Shown piece by piece: positions 7,328-14,533 of a DNA stretch of 22,415 bases. Location: contig JALNYU010000035.1 of NCBI GenBank assembly GCA_023229645.1, forward strand, positions 1 through 22,415. The letters are read 5' to 3'. Position numbers and translations under genes: made by a program. Each line of letters begins with the position of its first letter. Position 1 is the stretch's first letter. The notes beneath the pieces were generated by a model. It was not told where the DNA came from. It made no database searches and saw nothing but the letters and a program-made list of their open reading frames with translations. This DNA comes from Nevskia sp. (lineage in GTDB: Bacteria; Pseudomonadota; Gammaproteobacteria; Nevskiales; Nevskiaceae).

Positions 7328-8709
7328 CAGGAACAGCTACCGGCGCCGCTCAGGCCGCTGGCGCCGCAAGCCGTCATGCCCTGGCCGCTGTACTCCTGTA
7401 TCCATTCGATGGTCGGGCCGTATTTGAATAGATCGTGATGCGGCACCTGTGGTGGCTGTGCGGGCAACGACGGATTCTGTGCAATGAGCGTCGGCCAAGT
7501 TTTCTCGGCGAATACTTCGCGTGCCCGTAGCCAAACACTTTTGCCTTGGTTCGGGCCATCGGTGCTGAAGCGCTCGGCGTTGATCGGCGTCGCGCAGGAG
7601 CCCAGTGTTGCGCACGCGTTCGCGCCCGGCGTTAACTGCTCTTCGCCAGTGCCGTAGAGCCCACAGCCACCTTGGCCGCTACAGTTGTTGAGCACATGGC
7701 AGGTGTGATCAGAGACCGTTGGTTGGTCCGGGTTGGCGTAGTTGTAGGCGAGCGCCGTTGAGCAATAGCCTTGGCCGGCGCAGGCGTTATCGCGCGTGCG
7801 CCCCTGGCCTTGGCACTGATTCAGACCCATGCAGGCGTGCCGTACTTCGCCAGCAGCGAGCTGCTTCGCTTCGGGCGGGTTGGCCGGGAACTTCGGAATC
7901 TGTTGCGCTTTATATTTGTGAACATCACAGCCGGGCGATTCAGGCGCCCACAGCGTGCTGACATCGGGCAGCGTCGGAATCAGGTTGACGTAATACTGTA
8001 GGTCCGCCGTGTACCACGCCGCGTTGCCATATTGCGCGTTCAGGTTGTTGTACATCGTCACCAGCGTCGAAAATGCCAGATGCCGCGGGCCGAGGTTGAT
8101 GTTCTCGAACGTCGGCGCGAGCCGCGGGCTGGCTGGCCGGGCGTTGCTCTCATCAAGGTTCACTTGCCGCATCGCTTGAATGATCTTGTCCAGAATCCAG
8201 ATCATCGAACGGTGCAGCGCTTGGTTGAAGTAGCGTTTCTGCTGCGCAGGCTCCTGTAGGAAAATGCTCTCGGTCATGATCAGCATGTATTGATACAGAC
8301 CGCTGACCAATTCCGCCACTTCCCGCCGTCCGGCTGGGTAAGCGGCCGCGACGGGGTTTTCCGGGAAATCGAACACGACATTGCGCAGGGCATCACCGCT
8401 GTATTGCTGAGAGGCCGGCGCTGGCGGCGTTGGTTGGCGCGCCAGTTTCTCGTGGTTGGGATCGTAGCCTTGCAACTGAGATTGCAGAGTCAGGAATTTG
8501 TAGTAGTGCGACAGTTCCTGCTTCGAAGGATCGTCGAATTTGCTCGGGCCAAAGCCTTCGCCTTGGGCGTCGATGGTTTGGATCGCCTGCAGCGCCCGCT
8601 CGCGCGAGTCGATCGTGATCAGCGCCGAGCGCCCAGCGTGGCTATCGTCATGGCTGGTGAACTTTGCCACCGTCGCCGCAGATTTGGGGGCCGGGTCGGC
8701 ACCGGGCAA
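7327..8709 (-). CDS. Longest intact frame of the ferritin-like protein, containing five CX5C units
   Basis: This 460-codon frame opens at a TTG codon next to the second frameshift and has no clear ribosome-binding site, so it is probably a fragment of the larger protein rather than an independent gene. Residues 60-240 are helical, continuing the ferritin-like part (SKQELSHYYKFLTLQ, LYQYMLIMTESIF). Residues 261-459 contain 12 cysteines. Pairs with exactly five residues between them occur at 293/299, 310/316, 337/343, 343/349 and 366/372. Three of these pairs contain or are followed by GQG (for example CMGLNQCQGQG and CSGQGGCG). The segment after C372 ends with a short EYSGQGMTACG motif. This tail is the presumed MNIO substrate. 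Confidence 0.8.
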   Translation of the reverse strand: MPGADPAPKSAATVAKFTSHDDSHAGRSALITIDSRERALQAIQTIDAQGEGFGPSKFDDPSKQELSHYYKFLTLQSQLQGYDPNHEKLARQPTPPAPASQQYSGDALRNVVFDFPENPVAAAYPAGRREVAELVSGLYQYMLIMTESIFLQEPAQQKRYFNQALHRSMIWILDKIIQAMRQVNLDESNARPASPRLAPTFENINLGPRHLAFSTLVTMYNNLNAQYGNAAWYTADLQYYVNLIPTLPDVSTLWAPESPGCDVHKYKAQQIPKFPANPPEAKQLAAGEVRHACMGLNQCQGQGRTRDNACAGQGYCSTALAYNYANPDQPTVSDHTCHVLNNCSGQGGCGLYGTGEEQLTPGANACATLGSCATPINAERFSTDGPNQGKSVWLRAREVFAEKTWPTLIAQNPSLPAQPPQVPHHDLFKYGPTIEWIQEYSGQGMTACGASGLSGAGSCS

Positions 8710-9403
8710 ACCTTGTTGAAGGCGGCCTCAGGGAAGGCGGTGTCGATATTGTTGGGCGAATAATTGGTGGGATGGATCTGGCGCAGGTGCTCGCCCCGGC
8801 GGAAGTCTTCGTCGGTGATATGGCAAGAGCTGATGATGCAGCGGATATAGGAATAGATTTGCCCGATGGTTTTCCAATTCCCGTCTTCGGGCGGGGCATC
8901 AACTTCCGCTGGATATTCAATTTCGAGAAATTTCCAGAGTTGTTCGAGTGAGAATTTAGCCAGTGGCAGCGACATCGGCTTGTGATTGGGCCCCAGCTTG
9001 CGGTGCCCTGGTAAATTACTGGGGAACGGCGACGGCGAGTTCAGATAGAGCTGCGGCTGTTGGCCCAATGAATACAAAATATTGGACGACAGCACATATG
9101 CAGCATTTCCTCAACTGCCACACTCATGATGACCGCACCGGCTTGATCGGCAAAGCGTGACAGCGGCGTATTGGGAAAAGATGCAGCGGTGGAAGTCAGG
9201 CCCAGCGTCCGGTCGATTGAATAATAGGTATAGAGATAGATTGGAATCGTCGCAAGCTCAATCTCGATTGCAATCTGCAAATGGCTCTTTAACTCTGACA
9301 ATGCGTAAGCGCGGCTCCAAGTGCGATCAATATGATCGACGAGATGTCTTTCCTTGGCGCTTAATGGCCGTACTGGGTCGCTGTGGCGGGTGGGGCTATT
9401 CAT
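7327..9403 (-). pseudogene. Ferritin-like (VioB/RebD-type) protein with Cys-rich CX5C tail, frame broken twice
   Basis: Three overlapping minus-strand frames read together give one protein of about 692 residues. It starts at ATG 9403 behind AGGAGAG with 6-nt spacing. Residues 40-103 carry the ferritin-like iron motifs EIELATIPIYLYTYYS and SVAVEEMLHM (E98/E99, H102), as in iminophenyl-pyruvate dimer synthase-type domains. Near 9094 the frame must shift to continue LSSNILYSLG, and near 8708-8710 it shifts again (NKV to LPGADPAP). Both fit loss of one base, the second in a T run. The rest is clean, so these may be sequencing errors or very recent mutations. No signal peptide is visible. The C-terminal third holds CX5C repeats and the stop is fused to the MNIO start. 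Confidence 0.8.
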
Positions 9404-9423
9404 AGTGCTCTCCTAGGCTGATT

Positions 9424-9452
9424 ATTCTAGTAAGGCTGTTTTACGATCTCGA
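9424..9452 (-). promoter_or_regulatory. Candidate sigma-70 promoter of the ferritin-like/MNIO operon
   Basis: On the minus strand TCGAGA (9447-9452, 4/6 to consensus) and TAGAAT (9424-9429, 5/6) are separated by 17 nt. Transcription would begin near 9417, leaving a very short leader that still includes the AGGAG at 9409-9414 before ATG 9403. Confidence 0.45.
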
Positions 9453-10037
9453 AATGTTTAGTGTGTCGCGCAGCGCGCCGCTTTTAGTGTGGCGCAGTGG
9501 ATATCGAATAGGGGCGACGTAGATGCGCGAACGCTATAACAATGGCGCCCATGCGACCGCGCGCAATTGAGCGGTCAAGCTGCGTCACATCGGACGCATC
9601 CGCTAAATCCGTAAAGAGTAGATTCCGCAGCATTGACGTCGATTGCGACGTGATGCAGGGCCGGCAACGTCAGGCGGGAATATTGACGGCAGCCCAGTAT
9701 GTGTGCCGGCCGCTAGACTGAAGCGAGCATCGAAACCCCGGTACTCGATTCCGGGCTGCCCCGCATTTGCGCGGTGCAGCAACGTAACTCAGGAAATGCG
9801 CTGCGCGCTTCAGCAAACTCTTATTTTTGGCGTTTGCGAGCAACGGGGAAAACTGGGCAGCCATGTTCAACTCCTTTTGATAAAAATACAAAACGATATT
9901 GAAATGCGCGTGCGCCGAATGACATCCCGTGTCGCGCATGCCGACTATGGCACGGGCCGCACTGCCGTGCATCGGTAAATGCCACTACAAATTCTGCCCG
10001 CACTGGCCATGCGAGCAGAGATAGAAAGCCTCAGTCG
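9453..10037. other. Mostly non-coding stretch upstream of the MNIO operon
   Basis: Apart from the small ORF at 9670-9864 I find no supported gene. Two weak inverted repeats are present: GACCGC/GCGGTC (9555-9560 and 9571-9576) and GCACGG/CCGTGC (9950-9955 and 9965-9970). The second could help to stop transcription from the BNR gene, but no T run follows. A 111-codon plus-strand frame over the same bases has no ribosome-binding site and looks like a shadow. Confidence 0.45.
9670..9864 (-). CDS. Possible small protein, 64 codons, with a strong ribosome-binding site
   Basis: ATG 9864 is preceded by AAAAGGAG (9871-9878) with a 6-nt spacer, one of the best ribosome-binding sites in the window. The peptide is basic. 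It begins MAAQFSPLLANAKNKSLLKR, which would form an amphipathic helix, and carries two cysteines (in PRKCGA and GFRCSL). I do not recognise it. It lies 266 nt upstream of the ferritin-like gene on the same strand, so it could belong to that system or be the leftover start of a broken gene. The next frame stays open beyond the Cys region, which makes a frameshifted longer product another option. Confidence 0.4.
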   Translation of the reverse strand: MAAQFSPLLANAKNKSLLKRAAHFLSYVAAPRKCGAARNRVPGFRCSLQSSGRHTYWAAVNIPA

Positions 10038-13000
10038 CTACGGCAGGTCAACGCCGCCGCCCTCTTCGTGCGGCGCGAAGTCTTCCGGGGCCGGTACTTT
10101 TAGGATCGGCAGAACTGCGGCTTCTAAGCTGATATTGAGCTTCGGCAGTGCCTTAGTTTTAATTTGTTGCCAACGGCTTAAGCCTTGGCTGAGGCGGCGA
10201 CTGTAGTCGTCGAAGACCTGCTGCTGGCCCTGCGTCGGCGGCGCATCGGCAGATTCCATATCGCTCTCCAAGCCGGCGAACGCGGCGCCAACGGTTGCGA
10301 AATCGGCGTCGATACCCGCTTCCTTTTCCACCAGCGGCTCAGTTGCCGCTAACAAAGCTGCGGTCGCTGCTTTTAGCGCAGGCGTTAACGTTGGCTGTAA
10401 GGCCAGAATTTGCGCGCGGACGGATTCCACTTCGCCATTGCCGATATAAGCCTGCTCGATGGCGCTCGAAACTTTTTGCGAGAACGCCGCGGCGTGAGCG
10501 TAGTCAGCGGCGCTTGCGGTTACGCGCGGGTCTGGCTTCAAGATCAGCGCGGTGCGGTAGTCGCGGCCACCGGCTTTTAGAACGATTTCGTAACGGCCCG
10601 GCGGCACAAATGCGCCCGCGGGTGTGGTCGCGGTATCGCGGCCGGGCACGGCGGCGATGCTGAATTCATAACCCTGTGCTTTCGGCCGCGGATAGCGCAG
10701 ATCCCAAATCACGCGATGCGCGCCCGGCGACGCCGGCAGCGGCCGCGCCGGTTGCAGCCAAACATCTGCGAAATATTGCTCGGCGCCGCGCGATGGCGCG
10801 ACATCATCGCTGGCATAGCGGCGCACCAGTGCACCGCGCGCGTCGCGAATTTCGAGCGCGACAGGGCCTTGGCTGCCGGCCTCAAGGCGGTAGTCGATCA
10901 CAGCACCCGGCGGCGGGTTTTCGCCAACCGCGGTTTCCAGCGGCAGCGGTGTGTCTTTATTGTTGTTCGGGTGCAGGCGATACGCCGTTGCCGGCGCGTA
11001 GAGGCGGGTGCCGTCGCCCGGCTTTTGCTGGCGCAGCGGGCTGAGATCGTCGAGCAGCCAAATCGCGCGGCCCTGCGTCGCCGCGATCAAATCATTGCCT
11101 TTGACCAGCAGATCGCGCACCCAGGCTTGCGGCAGGTTTAGCTGCAGTGGCTGCCAATGGTCGCCGTCGTCGAGCGAAACATAAACCCCGGCATCGGTGC
11201 CCGCATAGAGCAGGCCCGCGCGCACCGGGTCGGCGCGGACCACCGCGACGAAATGCCCGGCCGGTAAACCCGCGCTGATTGCCGCCCAGGTTTTGCCGTA
11301 GTCGTGCGTGCGCCACGCGTACGGCGCGAAATCGTCTTGGCGATGATTATCGACCGCGACGTAGGCTGTGCCCTCGGCCAGCGCTGAAGGATCGACCGTA
11401 TTGACCCGCGCCCAAGCTGGCAGGCCCGGCGGCGTGACGTTGGCCCAATGCTGGCCGCCGTCGCGCGTGAGTTGCACGCGGCCGTTGTCGGTGCCGATCC
11501 AGATCAGATTTTCCGCGCGTGGCGACGGCGCAATATTGAAAATCACGCCGTAGCCGCAGTCGCCAGCGTCGGTCACCGTGACGTTGCCGCCGCAGCGGGC
11601 CGGCAGCGGCGCGGCCAGGGTTTTATCGCGCGTCAGGTCCGGGCTGATTGCGCGCCAATGCTCGCCGCGGTCGGTGCTTTTGAACAGCGTCTGGGCGCCG
11701 ACATATAAGGCTTTCGGTGTGATCGCGAGCGGCGTGATCCAGGTGTAGCGGTACTTCACTGTCGTCTGGCGCTGGCCGTAGCTGCTCACCGGCCACGGCG
11801 TGATATTGCGGGATTGACCATTGCGCGCATCCCAGCGCGAAATGCGGCCGCCGAGACCGCTGGAGTAGACGATATTCGGGTCGTTCGGGTCGGGTAGATC
11901 GTCGTCGCGCTCGTCGCCGCCAACCGGGTGCCAATCGCGGAACGTGATCGAGCCGTAATCGCTGCGGCTGGCGATGCCGACGGTGCCGCTATCTTGCTGG
12001 CCCGCGTAAATCCAGTATGGGAAGCGATTATCCGCAGCGAGGTGATAGAACTGGCCGGTCGGCTGGTTGTACCAATCGCTCCAGCTGCGGCCGCTGTCGA
12101 CGCTAACGACGGTGCCCTGATCGCTGGTGACAACCATCCGCTCCGGGTGTTTCGGATTAATCCACATCTGGTGATAGTCGTCGCCGCCCGGCGCGCCTTT
12201 GATGATGTCAAAGGTCTTGCCGGCATCGCGCGAGCGGTGGATCGACTGGCCGAAGGTATAGACGGTATCAGCGTCATCCGGGGCGATTGTGATCCGGCTG
12301 TTGTACCAACTGGTGTTGGCGTCGGAATCGTTCACGCGCAGCCAATGCCCGCCACCGTCGTCGGACCGATACAGGCCGCGCACGCCGCCCGGCCGCGACG
12401 ACGCCACGCTGGCGAATACGCGTATGCCTTGCGCGGTGTGGGTCACGGCAAGGCCGATGCGCCCGAGCGCGCCGTCGGGGAAGCCTTCGCCGTTGAGCCG
12501 CGCCCAGGTCTTGCCGCCGTCCAGAGATTTGTAAATGCCGCTGCCGGGGCCTTCAATCGGCGTGAAATAGCTGAGCCACGGATAGTTGCGCCACTGCCAT
12601 GCGGCGGCAAACACGATGTTCGGTTGTGTCGGATCAGCCGCGAGGTCGACGACGCCGGTGTCGGGGCTGATCGCCAAGGTCTGCGCCCAATGCTGGCCGC
12701 CGTCTTCGCTGCGGAAAACGCCGCGTTCGGCGTTCGGGCCGAACAAGTGGCCGACGGCGCCGACCAGCAGGGTGTCACTGTTTTGCCGGTCGACCAGGAT
12801 TGCGCCGATGTGCCGCGTTTGTTCCAAGCCGACGTGGGTCCAGGTTTTGCCGCCGTCAGCGGAGCGATATACGCCGTCGCCAGCCGCGATGTCGTAGCGC
12901 GGTTCCGGCTGGCCGGTGCCGACGTAGATCACGTTGCCGTCGTGGCCGGCAACGGCGATGGCGCCGACCGACGACGACGGCCCAGCGCCATCGAACAGCG

Positions 13001-13241
13001 GCGCCCAGGTGCGGCCGGCGTTCTGGGTTTTCCAAACGCCGCCGCCGGCTGCGCCGAAGAAAAACGTATCCGGTTGGTCCGGCACGCCAGCCGCCATCGT
13101 GCTCCAGCCGGCGCGGAACGGCCCGAGCTGACGCCAGTGCAGGTCCGGCAGCGCGGCGTTTTCGGCGCGCGCGGGTAGCGCTGAACTCAGGAGCAGGGTG
13201 ACTGCGGTTAACAGCGCGGCACGGCGGGCACGGAGCGGCAT
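10038..13241 (-). CDS. Secreted BNR/sortilin-like beta-propeller protein ('glycosyl hydrolase' label)
   Basis: The start ATG 13241 is chosen over a GTG 15 codons upstream because it places a classic signal peptide at the N-terminus: basic MPLRARR, a hydrophobic stretch, then ALPARA. The mature protein of about 1,040 residues holds many Asp-box/BNR repeats of the form SxDGGxxW, such as RSADGGKTW, RSEDGGQHW, KSLDGGKTW and TRDGGQHW. These are characteristic of VPS10/sialidase-like propellers. The last 300 residues switch to a beta-sandwich-like part (GPVALEIRDARGALVRRY, PPGRYEIVLKAG) followed by a helical end. No catalytic residues are evident, so the hydrolase label is not supported. It is transcribed alone, divergent from the GNAT gene. 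Confidence 0.9.
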   Translation of the reverse strand: MPLRARRAALLTAVTLLLSSALPARAENAALPDLHWRQLGPFRAGWSTMAAGVPDQPDTFFFGAAGGGVWKTQNAGRTWAPLFDGAGPSSSVGAIAVAGHDGNVIYVGTGQPEPRYDIAAGDGVYRSADGGKTWTHVGLEQTRHIGAILVDRQNSDTLLVGAVGHLFGPNAERGVFRSEDGGQHWAQTLAISPDTGVVDLAADPTQPNIVFAAAWQWRNYPWLSYFTPIEGPGSGIYKSLDGGKTWARLNGEGFPDGALGRIGLAVTHTAQGIRVFASVASSRPGGVRGLYRSDDGGGHWLRVNDSDANTSWYNSRITIAPDDADTVYTFGQSIHRSRDAGKTFDIIKGAPGGDDYHQMWINPKHPERMVVTSDQGTVVSVDSGRSWSDWYNQPTGQFYHLAADNRFPYWIYAGQQDSGTVGIASRSDYGSITFRDWHPVGGDERDDDLPDPNDPNIVYSSGLGGRISRWDARNGQSRNITPWPVSSYGQRQTTVKYRYTWITPLAITPKALYVGAQTLFKSTDRGEHWRAISPDLTRDKTLAAPLPARCGGNVTVTDAGDCGYGVIFNIAPSPRAENLIWIGTDNGRVQLTRDGGQHWANVTPPGLPAWARVNTVDPSALAEGTAYVAVDNHRQDDFAPYAWRTHDYGKTWAAISAGLPAGHFVAVVRADPVRAGLLYAGTDAGVYVSLDDGDHWQPLQLNLPQAWVRDLLVKGNDLIAATQGRAIWLLDDLSPLRQQKPGDGTRLYAPATAYRLHPNNNKDTPLPLETAVGENPPPGAVIDYRLEAGSQGPVALEIRDARGALVRRYASDDVAPSRGAEQYFADVWLQPARPLPASPGAHRVIWDLRYPRPKAQGYEFSIAAVPGRDTATTPAGAFVPPGRYEIVLKAGGRDYRTALILKPDPRVTASAADYAHAAAFSQKVSSAIEQAYIGNGEVESVRAQILALQPTLTPALKAATAALLAATEPLVEKEAGIDADFATVGAAFAGLESDMESADAPPTQGQQQVFDDYSRRLSQGLSRWQQIKTKALPKLNISLEAAVLPILKVPAPEDFAPHEEGGGVDLP

Positions 13242-13342
13242 GACAGATTTCCAATCGAGCAGCGCTGATTGTGCCGTGTTTGCCACGCTTTGCGTTCACG
13301 CGCCGGCCGACCGGCTGGCATCATGGCGCCTCACTTAATTTG

Positions 13343-13913
13343 TTAGACGCCGCAATTATTCCCTTAAGCGGTACCATCGGAAATGATCGCTCCTACGTCA
13401 GGCGCGCAGTCCACGAGGTTCCATATGTCCGCCATATACAACGGCCTAGAGTTCAGAACACAGCTTGAAGCACAGTGGGCAGCTTTCTTCGACCTTGCAA
13501 AATGGAAGTGGTGGCCAAATCCGACATCCGTCGGGAACTGGCGACCCGACTTCAAGGTGGCGTTTGACTGCGAGCATTCCGAGTGCAACGATCAACACAC
13601 GCTCCTGATATCGGTGCTGCCCGCAGACGCAGTGAAAGATTTCGATGATCACCCTTGCAGCGCGCACAACTACGGAGTTCAAGGCGAGCATGGCGAGTGG
13701 CTCGCAGATGGCGGCGCAGCGTTTGGAAATTCACCGTCAGTTACTCGGTGGGAGATCTCACACGGCGCTGGCGGTGGGACTGAAGATGTTCATTTCCGAG
13801 TCGATGACGCTGATGCGCTGTGGGCCCGCGCCGCAACACTCGTCAAGTAGTGGTCGCGGCGGCGCCTAACCCTTCAAGCGGACCAGCCTACGGCGGTCCG
13901 CTCAAGTCAAACG
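13343..13913 (+). mobile_element. Solitary integron gene cassette inserted in a promoter region
   Basis: A core site GTTAGAC (13342-13348) stands at the left and an attC-like site at the right of one plus-strand ORF. If the 571 bp from T13343 to G13913 are circularised, the join reads AAACG|TTAGACGCC, a consensus attC right end. The R'' side GGCGCCTAAC (13861-13870) is the inverse complement of GTTAGACGCC except for one base. The right junction GTATAGTC departs from GTTRRRY, as expected if it comes from the host target. No integrase is nearby, so this looks like insertion at a secondary site. Type and boundaries are inference from sequence. Confidence 0.75.
13425..13850 (+). CDS. Cassette-encoded hypothetical protein, possibly a degenerate PD-(D/E)XK-like fold
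   Basis: The 141-residue product starts at ATG 13425 after CGAGG, preferred over an ATG 14 codons upstream that has no such site. It begins MSAIYNGLEFRTQLEAQWAA, followed by FFDLAKWKW and NWRPDF. The combination F(R/K)SxLEARWAxFFD...PDF is familiar from small phage and cassette proteins with a restriction-endonuclease-like look. In those, PDF is followed by an E-x-K strand; here the matching strand may be LLISVLP, which lacks both residues. So if the fold is right, catalysis is probably lost. Residues 70-141 are not recognised. It is the only gene in the cassette and is less GC-rich than its neighbours. Confidence 0.75.
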   Translation: MSAIYNGLEFRTQLEAQWAAFFDLAKWKWWPNPTSVGNWRPDFKVAFDCEHSECNDQHTLLISVLPADAVKDFDDHPCSAHNYGVQGEHGEWLADGGAAFGNSPSVTRWEISHGAGGGTEDVHFRVDDADALWARAATLVK

Positions 13914-13919
13914 TATAGT
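13864..13919 (+). repeat. attC recombination site of the gene cassette
   Basis: R'' is GCCTAAC (13864-13870), matching RYYYAAC. An 8-bp perfect stem, AGCGGACC (13877-13884) with GGTCCGCT (13895-13902), encloses a 10-nt loop. The flanking TTCAAG and CTCAAG correspond to the L'' and L' boxes, as in aadA-type attC sites. The R' position reads GTATAGT instead of GTTRRRY, fitting a hybrid with host sequence. The site begins 13 nt after the ORF stop. Confidence 0.75.
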
Positions 13920-13925
13920 CCGCCG

Positions 13926-14423
13926 GTGCCCGCATCCCAGCCCGCCATCGACCGCGATCCCGATCTGCGCATACGGCCGGCGCGGCCTGACGATGCCGGT
14001 GCGATTCTGCAGCTGGAAACGCTGTTTCCGGGTGATCGGATGTCCGCGCGCTCAGTGCGGCGCTTCTTAACGGTGCCGAGCGCCCATGTTTGGGTCGCCG
14101 AGCAGGCCGGGGTCGTCGTCGGTAATTTGATTTGGCTGTCGCGCCGGGGCAGCCGCGTGGCGCGCATTTATTCGCTGGTGGTGGCGCCTGCGGCGCGCGG
14201 TTTCGGCCTTGCCGAGCGGCTAATTCGCGCAGCGGAAACAGAGGCTGCGGCGCTGCAATTGATCGTCATCAGTCTCGAAGTTCGGGTCGATAATGTCGCT
14301 GCGCGCCGCCTCTACGACAAGCTCGATTACGCCGAAAGCGCGCAGCTACCGGGTTTTTACGAAGATGGCGGCGATGGCTTAAAATTGACCAAAGCCTTGC
14401 CCAGCATGGTTCTTGCGGGCTAA
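13926..14423 (+). CDS. GNAT-family N-acetyltransferase
   Basis: This 165-residue cytoplasmic protein has the GNAT fold signature. The acetyl-CoA loop is VVAPAARGFGLAERLI (the R/Q-x-x-G-x-G/A motif), preceded by the beta-strand IYSLVVAP and followed by the typical end VRVDNVAARRLYDKLDYAES. This is the RimI-like pattern of N-x-x-A-x-x-L-Y-x-K-x-G/D-Y. The substrate is unknown. It starts with GTG 13926 without a ribosome-binding site. TATAGT at 13914-13919 ends 6 nt before that GTG, so the message could be leaderless. The putative gene cassette ends exactly at this -10-like box, so insertion changed the upstream promoter half. The N-terminal dozen residues are uncertain. Confidence 0.88.
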   Translation: MPASQPAIDRDPDLRIRPARPDDAGAILQLETLFPGDRMSARSVRRFLTVPSAHVWVAEQAGVVVGNLIWLSRRGSRVARIYSLVVAPAARGFGLAERLIRAAETEAAALQLIVISLEVRVDNVAARRLYDKLDYAESAQLPGFYEDGGDGLKLTKALPSMVLAG

Positions 14424-14427
14424 TTGC

Positions 14428-14452
14428 CAGCAAAATCCATAAAATTTTGCTG
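14428..14452. repeat. AT-rich inverted repeat between GNAT and helicase genes
   Basis: CAGCAAAAT (14428-14436) and ATTTTGCTG (14444-14452) are perfect 9-bp arms with a 7-nt spacer, starting 5 nt after the GNAT stop. No T run follows on the plus strand, so a regulator site or a weak terminator are both possible. TAAAAT at 14461-14466 just downstream could be the helicase -10 box. Confidence 0.45.
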
Positions 14453-14533
14453 CAAGCGCGTAAAATGAAGCGCTCTCTGCAGTGCCGCGGTGCGTGGGCG
14501 TTCAGAGCCACACGTCTTCTTCGGGTTGCTTAT

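Noticed and set aside
8705..9097. Programmed frameshifting in the ferritin-like gene
   Set aside because: There is no classic slippery heptamer with a downstream structure, and two shifts of the same sense in one gene are more simply sequencing errors or mutations.
9643..9978. 111-codon plus-strand frame upstream of the MNIO operon
   Set aside because: It lacks a ribosome-binding site and lies antisense to the small ORF, which has a strong one.
11928..13178. 416-codon plus-strand frame opposite the BNR gene
   Set aside because: It is an antisense shadow of a GC-rich gene: Ala/Arg/Val-rich and without domains, while the minus strand has a signal peptide and repeated Asp boxes.
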